This document shows positions 21,934 to 33,067 of a stretch of 64,000 bases of DNA, in pieces (the first letter of the stretch is position 1; every line of letters begins with the position of its first letter). Under the pieces are notes generated by a model that saw only the letters and a program-made list of their open reading frames with translations, ran no database searches and was not told the DNA's origin. Position numbers and translations under genes: made by a program. Source of the DNA: Burkholderia thailandensis E264 (GTDB lineage Bacteria; Pseudomonadota; Gammaproteobacteria; Burkholderiales; Burkholderiaceae); the NCBI RefSeq assembly GCF_000012365.1, contig NC_007651.1, positions 2,294,001-2,358,000 on the forward strand. Direction: 5' to 3'.

Positions 21934-23823
21934 ATGACGTCAAGAAAATGGGCCGGGCTTCGTGCTCCGCAAACGAAGCACGCGATTTGCGCGGCGACGC
22001 TTTTTGCCGCGACGACGTTGAGCGCGCACGCGGCGGCGCCGGCGTGGGTCGACACGCAGACCCGCGCTTATCCGGCATTTCCGCAGCAGGCGCGTGCCGC
22101 GTCGCAGGCTTCGGCAGCGGCGTCTGCGGCTGGAAAGGCGATCGACGCGGCGCCCGGCGAGCCGGTGCGCGTTGTCGTCAGTCTCAATCTCAACGACGAA
22201 GCAAAGCTCGATCGCTTCCTGCTCGATCTGCATACCCCCGGCAGCGCCGCTTACGGCCGGCCCCTCACGCCCGCCGAATTCACCGCGCGGCATGCGCCGA
22301 CGCCTCAACAGGTCGCGCTCGTCGAAGCGCATCTGCGCCGGGCCGGGTTCCGCGACATCGAGGTGTCGCCGAACCGGCTGCTGATCTCGGCGACGGGCAC
22401 CGCGGCCGCGGTCAAGACGGCGTTCAACACGCGGCTCAAGCGCTTCACGCTCGAGGGCCGGCGCGTCTACGCGAACCAGGACGCGGCGCAGGTGCCCGCC
22501 GAGCTCGGCCGGATCGTCGGCGCCGTGCTCGGGCTCGACAACGCGACGCTCGCGCGCACGTACAACCGCCAGGCGGCGGTGACGGGCACGGTCGGCGGCG
22601 CGAAGGCGTCGCTTGCCGCGCGCGCGAGCGACGCGACGGCGGCCGCGAGCGGCACGCCCGTGCTGACGGGCCACGATCCGCTCGAATTCTCGCGAATCTA
22701 CCGCGCGGGCGCGACGCCGACGGCTTCACTGACGACAGTCGGCGTGATCATGGCGGGCGACGCGGCACCCGTGCTGCGGGATCTCGACACGTTCGCGGCG
22801 AAGGCGGGGCTCGCGCGCGTCGCGGCGACCGTCACACGCACCGGGCCGCCGGGCAGCGACTACAACGACAATTCGGGCCTGAGCGAATGGGATATGGACA
22901 GCCAGGCGATCGTCGGCGCGGCGGGCGGCGAAGTGAAGGGAATCGTGTTCTACGCGGCGCCTTCGATGCTGCTCTCCGACATCACCGAAGCGTACAACCG
23001 CGCAGTCGCGGACAATGTCGCGAAGGTGATCAACGTGTCGCTCGGCGTGTGCGAGGCGGATGCGCGCGCATCCGGCACGCAGGCGGCGGATGACCGGATC
23101 TTCAAGAGCGCGGTCGCGCAGGGGCAGACGTTCGTCGTCGCGGCGGGCGACGCGGGCGCGTACGAATGCAGCGTGAGCCGCGTGTCGGGTGGCCAGGGCG
23201 TGCCGGCGCGCTCGAACTACTCGGTCAGCGAGCCCGCGACGTCGCCGTACGTCGTCGCGGTCGGCGGCACGACGCTGTCGACCGACAAGACGACGCTCGC
23301 GTATGCGGGCGAAGTCGCGTGGAACGAGGGCTTGCAGCCGATCGGCGTGTACGACGCGTACGGCAGCTACGACGGCACGCAGCGTCTTTGGGCGACGGGC
23401 GGCGGTTACAGCAAGAACGAAGCGGTGCCGGCGTGGCAGCGAAGCGTGCTCGGCGCGTCGGCGAGAACGCGCGCGCTGCCCGACGTCGCGTTCGATGCGG
23501 ACGGCCGCAGCGGCGCGCACGTCTATGTGAACGGCCGGACTGAGCAATGGGGCGGCACGAGCCTCGCGGCACCGATCTTCACGGGCATCTGGGCGCGCGT
23601 GCAATCCGACAACGGCAACCGGCTCGGCTTTCCGCTCGCGAGCCTCTATCGCTACGTGCCGTCAAACCGCGCGCTTGCGCGCGACGTGAAATCCGGCCAC
23701 AACGGTTCGGGCGGCTACGGCTACAAGGCGGGCGCGGGCTGGGACCCGGTGACGGGCTTCGGCAGCCTCGACGTCGCGAACTTCGCCGCGTTCGTGAAGA
23801 AGACGGCCGATTTCGCGCGATAA
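21934..23823 (+). CDS. Secreted S53 (sedolisin/kumamolisin-type) serine-carboxyl peptidase
   Basis: An exported endopeptidase active at acid pH in characterised relatives. The start at 21934 has AGGA about 8 bases upstream and gives 629 residues: a signal peptide ending SAHA, an activation propeptide (about 50-200, with PGSAAYGRPLTPAEFTARHA and a pseudo-substrate region), then the catalytic domain. The triad is visible: Glu318 and Asp322 in SEWDMDSQ and Ser543 in GGTSLAAP, with oxyanion Asp406 in AAGDAGAYEC. The C-terminal GWDPVTGFGSLD matches the calcium-site region. No processing partner is adjacent. An in-frame ATG at 21919 is the alternative start. Confidence 0.92.
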   Translation: MTSRKWAGLRAPQTKHAICAATLFAATTLSAHAAAPAWVDTQTRAYPAFPQQARAASQASAAASAAGKAIDAAPGEPVRVVVSLNLNDEAKLDRFLLDLHTPGSAAYGRPLTPAEFTARHAPTPQQVALVEAHLRRAGFRDIEVSPNRLLISATGTAAAVKTAFNTRLKRFTLEGRRVYANQDAAQVPAELGRIVGAVLGLDNATLARTYNRQAAVTGTVGGAKASLAARASDATAAASGTPVLTGHDPLEFSRIYRAGATPTASLTTVGVIMAGDAAPVLRDLDTFAAKAGLARVAATVTRTGPPGSDYNDNSGLSEWDMDSQAIVGAAGGEVKGIVFYAAPSMLLSDITEAYNRAVADNVAKVINVSLGVCEADARASGTQAADDRIFKSAVAQGQTFVVAAGDAGAYECSVSRVSGGQGVPARSNYSVSEPATSPYVVAVGGTTLSTDKTTLAYAGEVAWNEGLQPIGVYDAYGSYDGTQRLWATGGGYSKNEAVPAWQRSVLGASARTRALPDVAFDADGRSGAHVYVNGRTEQWGGTSLAAPIFTGIWARVQSDNGNRLGFPLASLYRYVPSNRALARDVKSGHNGSGGYGYKAGAGWDPVTGFGSLDVANFAAFVKKTADFAR

Positions 23824-24002
23824 GCAACGCCGCGCCGGTGCGCGGCGCGCACGCTTGCGTGGATTCGTCTTCGGTGACGGAGGGGGCGATGCGCCGCGAT
23901 CGGCGTGGCGCAAGGCGTCGCGCCGCATCGCCGCCGGCTTCGCGCTATGCTCGTGCGGGCGCCGCGTGAGCGGCGCTTCGCTCGTCGAACGACCCGGGAG
24001 CC

Positions 24003-24734
24003 ATGATCGTGAGCAAAAGATTCGCCAGCGCCGTACTCGTCGCGCTTGCGTTGATCGGCGGCGCGGCCGCGCAACCCCTGCCGTTGCCCGACCGCCTGAT
24101 CGACCTCGGCAGCAGCGCCGGCGAGCGGATGCTGGCGGAGAGCGGCGCGCGCAGCGCGTACGCATCGCTCGGCAGTCACTTCGTCACGCAGCAGACGCAG
24201 AGCTATTGCGGCGTCGCGTCGCTCGTGATGGTGCTGAACGCGCTGCGCGTGCCGGCGCCCGCCGCCGCGCAATATCCGCCGTTCCATTATTTCACGCAGG
24301 ACAACGTGCTCAACGACGCGACCGAGAAGATTCGCCCGCGCGCGCAGATCGAACTGCACGGCATGACGCTCGATCAGCTCGGCGCGCTCGCGCACGCGCT
24401 CGGCGCGAGCGGCGACATACGTCACGCGTCGGACGTGTCGATCGACGCATTTCGCGCGGACGCGGTCGCGCACCTCGGCCGCCCGGGGCGTTACGTGCTC
24501 GTCAACTACCTGAGAAGCCGCCTCGGCCAGCAGACGGGCGGCCACATCTCGCCGCTCGGCGCGTACGACGCCGCGGCCGACCGCTTCCTGATTCTCGATG
24601 TGTCCCGCTACAAGTATCCGCCCGTCTGGGTGACGACGGCAGATCTCCACGCGGCGATGAATACGCCCGACGCGGACAGCGGCGGCCGCAGCCGCGGCTA
24701 CGTGCTGATCGACGGGGCGGCCGGCGGCGGCTGA
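24003..24734 (+). CDS. Exported phytochelatin synthase-like cysteine protease
   Basis: A 243-residue member of the prokaryotic phytochelatin synthase family (papain-like fold); bacterial members mostly hydrolyse glutathione to gamma-Glu-Cys rather than polymerise it. A signal peptide (ALALIGGAAAQ) predicts a periplasmic or secreted location. The triad is Cys69 (QSYCGVASLVMVLNAL), His181 (GGHISPLGAYD) and Asp199 (FLILDVSRYKYPP); the 18-residue His-Asp spacing matches plant PCS. The C-terminal metal-sensing domain of plant enzymes is absent. No metal-transport or glutathione gene is nearby. Confidence 0.88.
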   Translation: MIVSKRFASAVLVALALIGGAAAQPLPLPDRLIDLGSSAGERMLAESGARSAYASLGSHFVTQQTQSYCGVASLVMVLNALRVPAPAAAQYPPFHYFTQDNVLNDATEKIRPRAQIELHGMTLDQLGALAHALGASGDIRHASDVSIDAFRADAVAHLGRPGRYVLVNYLRSRLGQQTGGHISPLGAYDAAADRFLILDVSRYKYPPVWVTTADLHAAMNTPDADSGGRSRGYVLIDGAAGGG

Positions 24735-25230
24735 GCCCGGACGTGGAGGCGCGGCTTTCTGGCGGCGCGGGTGCGGGGCGGCGCGCGTCTTCGGAATGCG
24801 TCCGGCACACATGGGCCGCCCGGGCGGACGGCGCAAACGAGCAACGGCAGGCGCGGCCGGCCGGCGGAGCGCCGCGCATCGACGAAAGGGCGTTCGGGCT
24901 TGCAACGCGTACGTCGACATCCGGCATTCCGTGTCCGAGCGCTGCATGCCAAGGTTTCGGGGCTAGATCGAAAACCCGAAATCGGCCACCGTCCGCCGCT
25001 TGCCGCTTGCTTGGCGCCGTCCACCACCTTGCGCTGAAGCCGATGCGCGGTGCATCGAACGCATCCATGTCACACCGTCGCCAGGCGCCGGCATCCTCGG
25101 CGCGGAACGGAATCCGGCAATCCGGCGAGCGAGCCCGCGCCCGGAAACGCGCTCCGGTGCGCCGCGCGTCGAAACCGCGCGCTAGAGCGCCATTGCGAGC
25201 GGGTTGCGCCACATCCGCTAGCCGGCACGG
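24735..25230. other. Non-coding region upstream of the ppsA promoter
   Basis: About 500 bases with no supported gene. Overlapping open frames on both strands have Arg/Pro/Ala composition typical of GC-rich noncoding DNA and no recognisable motif. No terminator for the phytochelatin synthase-like gene was seen. Confidence 0.5.
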
Positions 25231-25502
25231 TAGAATAGCGGCAACCTGTTGGATAAGCCCTTGCGGCTGATGCGTGGCGCGGCCGCGTTTCGGATCGCGA
25301 TGCGCTACGGATTCCCGGCAAGTTCGGCGATTTGTCTGCTTTTTCGCCTTTCTTCCGGGATTTTTTGCAAGCGCGCCGGAATCGCCGCGACCCTGCGAAG
25401 GCTTATCCGACAGGTTGTGCAATGCGCGTCCCGCTTTTTGCAAGCGGCCGCGCTCCGAGCCCGTTGCACGATCGAGCATTTTTTTCACACTTAGGGGCTT
25501 GT
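25231..25502 (+). promoter_or_regulatory. Putative ppsA promoter and long structured leader
   Basis: TAGAAT at 25231-25236 is a good -10 box, though no clear -35 is placed 16-18 bases upstream. Transcription would begin at about 25243, almost exactly at the left arm of a long inverted repeat (25242-25417). Further on, CCGCTT/AAGCGG (25431-25436, 25442-25447) sits inside GTGCAA/TTGCAC (25417-25422, 25464-25469). A leader of about 260 bases with this much pairing suggests post-transcriptional control of ppsA; that is inference. Confidence 0.45.
25242..25417. repeat. 176-bp segment bounded by ~25-bp imperfect inverted repeats
   Basis: The left arm (25242-25266) begins CAACCTGTTGGATAAGCC and the reverse complement of the right arm (25392-25417) begins CAACCTGTCGGATAAGCC, followed by further matches (TTGCGG against TTCGCAGG). 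Loop length is about 125 bases. Either an RNA fold in the ppsA leader or the ends of a small MITE-like element would produce this; no clear target-site duplication is visible. Confidence 0.6.
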
Positions 25503-27902
<2,400 letters not shown>

Positions 27903-27979
27903 TTCGCGGTAATCGCCGGTCCGGGCGGCGGGCGTCGATCGCCGTCCGGATGAAGGTGAATTGCAAGGTTCGTGCTATA

Positions 27980-28010
27980 AACACCCCGGTAACGCCGGGG
28001 TGTTTTTCTT
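27980..28010 (+). terminator. Intrinsic terminator of ppsA
   Basis: ACACCCCGG and CCGGGGTGT pair around a TAACG loop and are followed by TTTTTCTTT. It lies 78 bases after the ppsA stop and just before the nfeD start at 28029. Confidence 0.9.
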
Positions 28011-28028
28011 TGCGCAACGGGAGGTGCG

Positions 28029-28463
28029 ATGGTATCGGGGCAGTTTTTTTGGTGGATCGGCGTCGGCGTGTTCGTCGTGGCGGAACTGCTGACGGGAACG
28101 TTCTACCTGCTGATGATCGCGCTCGGCTTTCTCGCGGGCGGCCTCGCGCATCTCGCGGGCGTGCCCGCCGCGTGGCAGCTTGCCGCCGCCGCGCTCGTCG
28201 CGCTCGTCGCCGTGATCGCGTTGAGGCGCTCGGGGCTCGGCCGCAAGCAGAAGCGCGACGCCTCCGCGAATCCCGACGTCAACATCGACATCGGCGCGAC
28301 GATCGCAGTCAAGCAGTGGCACGATCGCCGCGCGCGCGCGCAGTATCGGGGCGCGCAGTGGGACGTCGAGCTTGCCGCCGGCGAGCGCGAGGACGCGCAT
28401 CTGTACGAGGTGCGGGCGGTGCGCGGCACTTGCCTGATCGTCGCCGCGAAGCCGCCGGCATGA
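28029..28463 (+). CDS. NfeD-family membrane protein
   Basis: A 144-residue partner of SPFH/stomatin proteins. The first 75 residues contain about three hydrophobic segments (VSGQFFWWIGVGVFVVAEL, FYLLMIALGFLAGGLAHLAG, WQLAAAALVALVAVIALRRS). The C-terminal part is a soluble OB-fold-like domain (DIGATIAVKQW...AQYRGAQWDVELA) characteristic of NfeD. It is the short type without the ClpP-like protease domain. The SPFH gene follows 91 bases later; the two families are almost always encoded together. Confidence 0.88.
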   Translation: MVSGQFFWWIGVGVFVVAELLTGTFYLLMIALGFLAGGLAHLAGVPAAWQLAAAALVALVAVIALRRSGLGRKQKRDASANPDVNIDIGATIAVKQWHDRRARAQYRGAQWDVELAAGEREDAHLYEVRAVRGTCLIVAAKPPA

Positions 28464-28554
28464 TCGGGCGCGTTGTCAGGGGCGCTTTTGCACTCGTTTT
28501 TGCGCGTGTGTTCGCGCATTCGGTTTTCATATTCCAACCAGGAGGACCAGCTTC

Positions 28555-29502
28555 ATGGATTCGTTGATCGTCTGGGCGGTGCTGCTCGTCATCGCTTTCG
28601 TGATCGTGTCGCAGACGGTGAAGATCGTGCCGCAGCAACACGCATGGGTGCTCGAGCGCTTCGGCCGCTATCACGCGACGCTGTCGCCCGGCCTGAACAT
28701 CGTGCTGCCGTTCGTCGACCGGATCGCATACCGGCACGTGCTGAAGGAGATTCCGCTCGACGTGCCGAGCCAGATCTGCATCACGCGCGACAACACTCAG
28801 TTGCAGGTCGACGGCGTGCTTTACTTTCAAGTCACCGATCCGATGAAGGCGTCGTACGGGTCGAGCAACTTCGTGCTCGCGATCACGCAGCTCGCGCAGA
28901 CCACGCTGCGCTCCGTGATCGGCAAGCTCGAGCTCGACAAGACGTTCGAGGAGCGCGATTTCATCAATCACAGCATCGTGTCGGCGCTCGACGAGGCGGC
29001 CTCGAACTGGGGCGTGAAGGTGCTGCGCTACGAGATCAAGGATCTGACGCCGCCCAAGGAGATCCTGCACGCGATGCAGGCGCAGATCACCGCGGAGCGC
29101 GAGAAGCGCGCGCTGATCGCCGCGTCGGAAGGGCGCAAGCAGGAGCAGATCAATCTCGCGTCGGGCGCGCGCGAGGCGGCGATCCAGAAGTCCGAGGGCG
29201 AGAAGCAGGCGGCGATCAACCAGGCGCAGGGCGAGGCGGCCGCGATTCTCGCGGTGGCCGAGGCGAACTCGCAGGCGATTCAGAAGATCGCGCTGGCGAT
29301 CCAGTCGCAGGGCGGGATGGACGCGGTGAACCTGAAGGTGGCCGAGCAGTATGTCGGCGCGTTCGGCAACCTCGCGAAGACGGGCAATACGCTGATCGTG
29401 CCGTCGAACCTGTCGGATCTGAGCACGGCGATCGCGTCGGCGCTGACGATCGTGAACCGCAGCGCGCCGGGCGCGGCAGGCCCGGGCGTGAGCAAGGGCT
29501 GA
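28555..29502 (+). CDS. qmcA: SPFH/band-7 (stomatin-like, QmcA) protein
   Basis: Membrane-anchored scaffold of 315 residues linked to membrane microdomains and protease control in relatives. It begins MDSLIVWAVLLVIAFVIVSQ, a single N-terminal transmembrane helix, then the band-7 domain (VPQQHAWVLERFGRYHATLS ... PGLNIVLPFVDRI) and a long Ala/Glu/Lys coiled coil (about 180-240). AGGAGG lies 9 bases before the ATG. Downstream is a strong hairpin shared with convergent smpB. Confidence 0.92.
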   Translation: MDSLIVWAVLLVIAFVIVSQTVKIVPQQHAWVLERFGRYHATLSPGLNIVLPFVDRIAYRHVLKEIPLDVPSQICITRDNTQLQVDGVLYFQVTDPMKASYGSSNFVLAITQLAQTTLRSVIGKLELDKTFEERDFINHSIVSALDEAASNWGVKVLRYEIKDLTPPKEILHAMQAQITAEREKRALIAASEGRKQEQINLASGAREAAIQKSEGEKQAAINQAQGEAAAILAVAEANSQAIQKIALAIQSQGGMDAVNLKVAEQYVGAFGNLAKTGNTLIVPSNLSDLSTAIASALTIVNRSAPGAAGPGVSKG

Positions 29503-29552
29503 GCGCCGCGCGCCGGAATGCGCGGCGCGGATCGAATGACGCGCCGCATGTG

Positions 29553-29591
29553 GAAACGGCCCACTTCGAATCGATCGAAGCGGGCCGTTTC
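29553..29591. terminator. Bidirectional terminator between qmcA and smpB
   Basis: GAAACGGCCC (29553-29562) and GGGCCGTTTC (29582-29591) are perfect complements, with an inner stem CTTCGA/TCGAAG. It lies in the gap between the convergent qmcA and smpB. Tails are T-rich only weakly, so efficiency is uncertain. Confidence 0.6.
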
Positions 29592-29677
29592 GGTTTCGGC
29601 TCCGCTCGCGCGAAAGGCGGCGCGCGTGCCGCGGCCGTGACGGGCGGGGCGAGACGTATGCGGCAAAGCGTCGCGCG

Positions 29678-30124
29678 TCAGGTGGCTGAGCGCATGATTC
29701 GCGCCTTCTCGCGCTCCCAATCGCGCTTCTTTTCGGTTTCGCGCTTGTCGTGCAGTTTCTTGCCTTTCGCGAGGCCGATCTCGCATTTCACGCGGCCGCC
29801 CTTGTAGTGGAAGTTCAGCGGCACGAGCGTATATCCGCGCTGCTCGACCTTGCCGATCAGTTTCTTGATCTCGTCGCGATGCAGCAGCAGCTTGCGGGTG
29901 CGCACGGGATCGGGCTTGATGTGCGTCGAGGCCTCGGGCAGCGGACTGATGTGCGTGCCGATCAGGAAGATCTCCGCGTTCTTCACGACGACGTAGCCTT
30001 CCTTGATCTGGCCGCGCCCGGCGCGCAGCGCCTTGACCTCCCACCCCTCGAGCACGAGCCCCGCTTCATAGCGTTCTTCGATGTGGTAATCGAAGAATGC
30101 TTTTCTATTGTCGATGATGCTCAT
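29678..30124 (-). CDS. smpB: SsrA (tmRNA)-binding protein SmpB
   Basis: Binds tmRNA and rescues stalled ribosomes by trans-translation. The 148-residue protein starts [20 protein letters not shown] and has the OB-fold core [20 protein letters not shown] and the charged C-terminal tail [18 protein letters not shown] that enters the decoding site. The ssrA gene itself is not in the window. Divergent from ratA across a shared palindromic promoter region, an arrangement also known in E. coli. Confidence 0.97.
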   Translation of the reverse strand: MSIIDNRKAFFDYHIEERYEAGLVLEGWEVKALRAGRGQIKEGYVVVKNAEIFLIGTHISPLPEASTHIKPDPVRTRKLLLHRDEIKKLIGKVEQRGYTLVPLNFHYKGGRVKCEIGLAKGKKLHDKRETEKKRDWEREKARIMRSAT

Positions 30125-30146
30125 GAAGGGAAATGGCCAACTCGTT

Positions 30147-30162
30147 TAAAATCACGATTTTA
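30147..30162. promoter_or_regulatory. Palindromic overlapping -10 region for smpB and ratA
   Basis: TAAAATC, AC, GATTTTA forms a perfect 7-bp inverted repeat. Each strand therefore presents a TAAAAT -10-like box, facing each other, with smpB starting 23 bases to the left and ratA 60 bases to the right. Simultaneous use should interfere. No clear -35 boxes were assigned. Confidence 0.5.
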
Positions 30163-30221
30163 GCAAAGCGGGGCAGTGTTGGCCCGGCTTGCACGTTTAC
30201 CTTTGCGACGCCGCGCGATTT

Positions 30222-30659
30222 ATGGCAGATGTCCAGAAAACCGTATTGATCCGCCATTCGGCGGAACAGATGTTCGACCTCGTCACCGACGTGGCCGATT
30301 ACCCGAACTTCCTGCCCTGGTGCGGCGGCGTCGAGATTCGCCGCCGCGACGAAACCGGGATGGAGGCGCGGATCGACATCAATTTCAAGGGCATCAAGCA
30401 GCATTTCGCGACCCGCAATACGCAGCAGCGTCCAACCCGGATCGACATGGAGTTCGCGGACGGGCCGTTTCGCAAGTTCACCGGCTACTGGCGCTTCACG
30501 CCGCTGCGCGCGGATGCGTGCAAGATCGAATTCGCGCTGCACTACGAGTTCTCGAGCATCATCCTCGAGAAGATCATCGGCCCCGTGTTCACGCATATCG
30601 CGAATACGTTCGTCGAGTCGTTCGTGAAGCGCGCCGACCAGCGCTACGGCAAGGGGTGA
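30222..30659 (+). CDS. ratA: RatA / COQ10-like START-domain protein
   Basis: A 145-residue SRPBCC (START-like) protein. Homologues either help ubiquinone function (Coq10) or, in E. coli as RatA, interfere with 70S ribosome formation. The start MADVQKTVLIRHSAEQMFDL was chosen over an ATG 33 bases upstream because it matches the family N-terminus. Core motif: LVTDVADYPNFLPWCGGVEI. The next gene ratB starts 5 bases later; the smpB/ratA/ratB grouping is conserved. Which role applies cannot be told from sequence. Confidence 0.92.
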   Translation: MADVQKTVLIRHSAEQMFDLVTDVADYPNFLPWCGGVEIRRRDETGMEARIDINFKGIKQHFATRNTQQRPTRIDMEFADGPFRKFTGYWRFTPLRADACKIEFALHYEFSSIILEKIIGPVFTHIANTFVESFVKRADQRYGKG

Positions 30660-30664
30660 CGCAC

Positions 30665-30988
30665 ATGCCGAAGGTTCAGGTCTGCTATGCGCTGCCCGAG
30701 CGGCAGACGCTCGTCGCCGTCGACGTGCCGGCCGGCGCGACCGTGCGCGACGCGATCGAAGCGAGCGGCTTGCTCGCGCTTCATCCCGATGTGGATCTCG
30801 CGACGCTGAAGACGGGCATTTTCGGCAAGCTCGCGCCGCTCGACGCGCCTGTCGCGGACGGCGATCGCGTCGAGCTCTACCGGCCGCTCATCGTCGATCC
30901 GAAGGCCGCACGGCAGCGCCGCGTCGACAAGACCCGCCGCGAGGGCTCGATCGAGGGCCGCAAGTGGCTGCCGAAGGATTCGCGCTGA
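30665..30988 (+). CDS. ratB: RnfH/RatB-family ubiquitin-like protein
   Basis: A 107-residue beta-grasp (ubiquitin/MoaD-like) protein of the RnfH family (UPF0125). It begins MPKVQVCYALPERQTLVAVD and has DGDRVELYRPLIVDPKAARQ, the most conserved segment. The last 25 residues are basic (RRVDKTRREGSIEGRKW). The family is paired with RatA in many proteobacteria, but its molecular role is not settled. Downstream the DMT gene converges. Confidence 0.9.
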   Translation: MPKVQVCYALPERQTLVAVDVPAGATVRDAIEASGLLALHPDVDLATLKTGIFGKLAPLDAPVADGDRVELYRPLIVDPKAARQRRVDKTRREGSIEGRKWLPKDSR

Positions 30989-31099
30989 GCGGCGCGCGGC
31001 GTTGGCCAATCGCCTGACGAAATCCGTCGCCGCCGGTCCGCCGCAACGCCTGGCCGAACCGTCCGGTCAACCGTCCGAGGAAATGCGCGGCGCCCGCGT

Positions 31100-32089
31100 T
31101 CAGTGCGCGCCGAGGTTCGCGTTGAGCGGATCGTCTGCCGCGCGCTTGTCGCCGTGCCGGCGCACCGATCCGTAGACGCCCGCGAGCAGCAGCACGAGCG
31201 CCGCGATCTCGAGCGCGCGCGGCAGCCGATGATCGAAGACGAAGCCGTACAGCAGCGCGAACACGGTTTCGAACACGATCAACTGGCCCGACAGCGTGAG
31301 CGGCAGCCGCTTCGACGCCGCGTTCCACAACCCGTTGCCGAGCCATGATGCGCCGATCGCGAGGCCGAGATTCAGCAGCCAGAACAATTGCCAACGCGAC
31401 GCGGGCAGCGCGGGCTGCAGCGCGCCCGCCGGCAGCGCGGCGATGCCGATCCAGCACAGCCCGCCGATCAGGCCCGTGACGACGCCCCACAGCACCGACC
31501 ATTCGTTGCCGTCGAAATGGTGGTGACGTTGGAGATGGCGGGCGTTCGCGACCGCGTACCATGTCCAGCTCGCAAGCGCGCCTGCCGCGCACGCGATGCC
31601 GGCGAGCTTCTGCGCGAGCGTCGTCGCATGCGCGGCGTCGGACGTGAACAGATCGACGTTGATGCACGCGATGCCGGCGACGACGAGCGCGAGCGGGCCC
31701 GCGAGCCGCTTGAGCGGCACCGCGCCGTGGTCGCCCAGGCCTGCGAGCGTGACGGTGACGGGCAGCACGCCGACGATCAGCGAGCTCGGCGCGATGCCGA
31801 TCAGGTGCACGGCACTCGACAGCAGCATGTAGTACGCGACGTTGCCGACGAGCGCGAGCTTGACGAGCGCGACGAGATCGTCGCGCGTGAGGCGCGCGGC
31901 GAGCGAGCGGGCGGCCGGCAGCGCGGCCGCGAGCGACACGAGGCCGTACATCGCGTAGCGGCCGACGCTCAGCAGCAGCGGCGAGAAATCGCTCAGAAGC
32001 CGCGGCACGAGAAACACCATTCCCCACAAGGCGCCTGCCAATACGCCGTACACCACACCGCGCTGCATCGAATTCTCCGACCATTTCAC
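31100..32089 (-). CDS. DMT-superfamily (EamA) transporter
   Basis: An inner-membrane protein of 329 residues with about ten hydrophobic helices arranged as two EamA repeats. The first repeat starts YGVLAGALWGMVFLVPRLLS and the second around WLLNLGLAIGASWLGNGLWN. Homologues export metabolites or drugs; the substrate cannot be predicted. A second Met seven codons in (MQRGVVYGVLAG) is an equally good start. The last residues (RRHGDKRAADDPLNANLGAH) are cytosolic. It stands alone on the minus strand. Confidence 0.85.
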   Translation of the reverse strand: MKWSENSMQRGVVYGVLAGALWGMVFLVPRLLSDFSPLLLSVGRYAMYGLVSLAAALPAARSLAARLTRDDLVALVKLALVGNVAYYMLLSSAVHLIGIAPSSLIVGVLPVTVTLAGLGDHGAVPLKRLAGPLALVVAGIACINVDLFTSDAAHATTLAQKLAGIACAAGALASWTWYAVANARHLQRHHHFDGNEWSVLWGVVTGLIGGLCWIGIAALPAGALQPALPASRWQLFWLLNLGLAIGASWLGNGLWNAASKRLPLTLSGQLIVFETVFALLYGFVFDHRLPRALEIAALVLLLAGVYGSVRRHGDKRAADDPLNANLGAH

Positions 32090-32349
32090 TGACGAGCGCG
32101 CATCTTAGCGGTGCTGGGCCGTGTTCGTCTTGTTCATTCCTGCATTCGGTCGAGGCGGCGCGTCGTCAGGCCGTGCGCGTTCGATCGGGCGCCGTGTCGG
32201 TGACAGGGTCGCGTGCGGATTGCCGGCGCGGCGAAACGATCGCTGAGCCGGCGGCGGCGAACGGCACTTTCCGCGTTGTCGCGGCCGTCGGGGCCGGTGT
32301 GGCCGCCGCATCCGGGCCAGGGAAGACCGCCGGCGGCGCGCGGCCGCGG

Positions 32350-33036
32350 CTATTCGTCGGCCGAATCGGCGGCGCGTCCGGTGTCGGCGCGCGCCGCGGC
32401 GTCACGCGCGGGGCGGCGGACGACCCGCACTTTTCCGCTGTTTCCTCCGCCGCAGAAGAACCGGTCGCCGCCGTCGCATTCGAGTCCCGACACGCCGACG
32501 CCCGTCGGCATCCCGAGCGCTTCCAGCACGTCGCCCGTGTGCGGATCGACGCGGCGCAGCTCGCTCTCGTCGTTTTCCCAGGTGCCGTGCCAGAGTTCGC
32601 CGTCGACCCACGTGACGCCGGTGACGAAGCGGTTCGATTCGATCGTCCGGAGTATCGCGCCCGTTTCGGGATCGATCTGATGAATCCGGCGGTCGCGATA
32701 CTGGCCGACCCACAGCGCGCCCTCGGCCCACGCGAGCCCGGAGTCGCCGCCCCGGCCGGGCGCGGGGATCGTCGCGAGCACGCGGCCCGTGTCCGGGTCG
32801 ATCTTGCGGATACGGTCCTCCGCGATCTGATACAGATGCAGGCCGTCGAACGCCGTGCCCGCGTGCGCGGCCACGTCGATCGAGCGCAGCGTCGCCCCGC
32901 TCGCGGGGTCGAGCGCGTTCAGCTTGTCGCCGGATGCGAACCATACCCGGCGGCCGTCGTACGTGACGCCGTGCACGCCGTCGACGCCCGGAAAAGGACC
33001 GTATTCCTGAATGATCTCGGCGGTCGATTGCTTCAT
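32350..33036 (-). CDS. YncE/PQQ-like beta-propeller protein
   Basis: A 228-residue cytosolic protein made of repeated four-stranded blades. Repeats recognisable as DPxTGxxLxxI: LDPASGATLRSID, IDPDTGRVLATIP, IDPETGAILRTIE and VDPHTGDVLEALG. There is no signal peptide. GGGAG 7 bases before the ATG supports the start MKQSTAEIIQEYG. The last 20 residues are an Ala/Arg tail. It lies 31 bases downstream of the regulator gene on the same strand and is probably co-transcribed. Ligand or enzymatic activity unknown. Confidence 0.75.
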   Translation of the reverse strand: MKQSTAEIIQEYGPFPGVDGVHGVTYDGRRVWFASGDKLNALDPASGATLRSIDVAAHAGTAFDGLHLYQIAEDRIRKIDPDTGRVLATIPAPGRGGDSGLAWAEGALWVGQYRDRRIHQIDPETGAILRTIESNRFVTGVTWVDGELWHGTWENDESELRRVDPHTGDVLEALGMPTGVGVSGLECDGGDRFFCGGGNSGKVRVVRRPARDAAARADTGRAADSADE

Positions 33037-33067
33037 GTCCGTCTCCCGGCTGTTCGATGACGTCATC

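Noticed and set aside
23829..23846. GC hairpin after the S53 peptidase as a terminator
   Set aside because: Seven-pair stem without a T tract in very GC-rich DNA; too likely by chance.
25249..25494. 81-codon open frame in the ppsA leader ([10 protein letters not shown]...)
   Set aside because: No start signal; the segment is better explained by the inverted-repeat leader.
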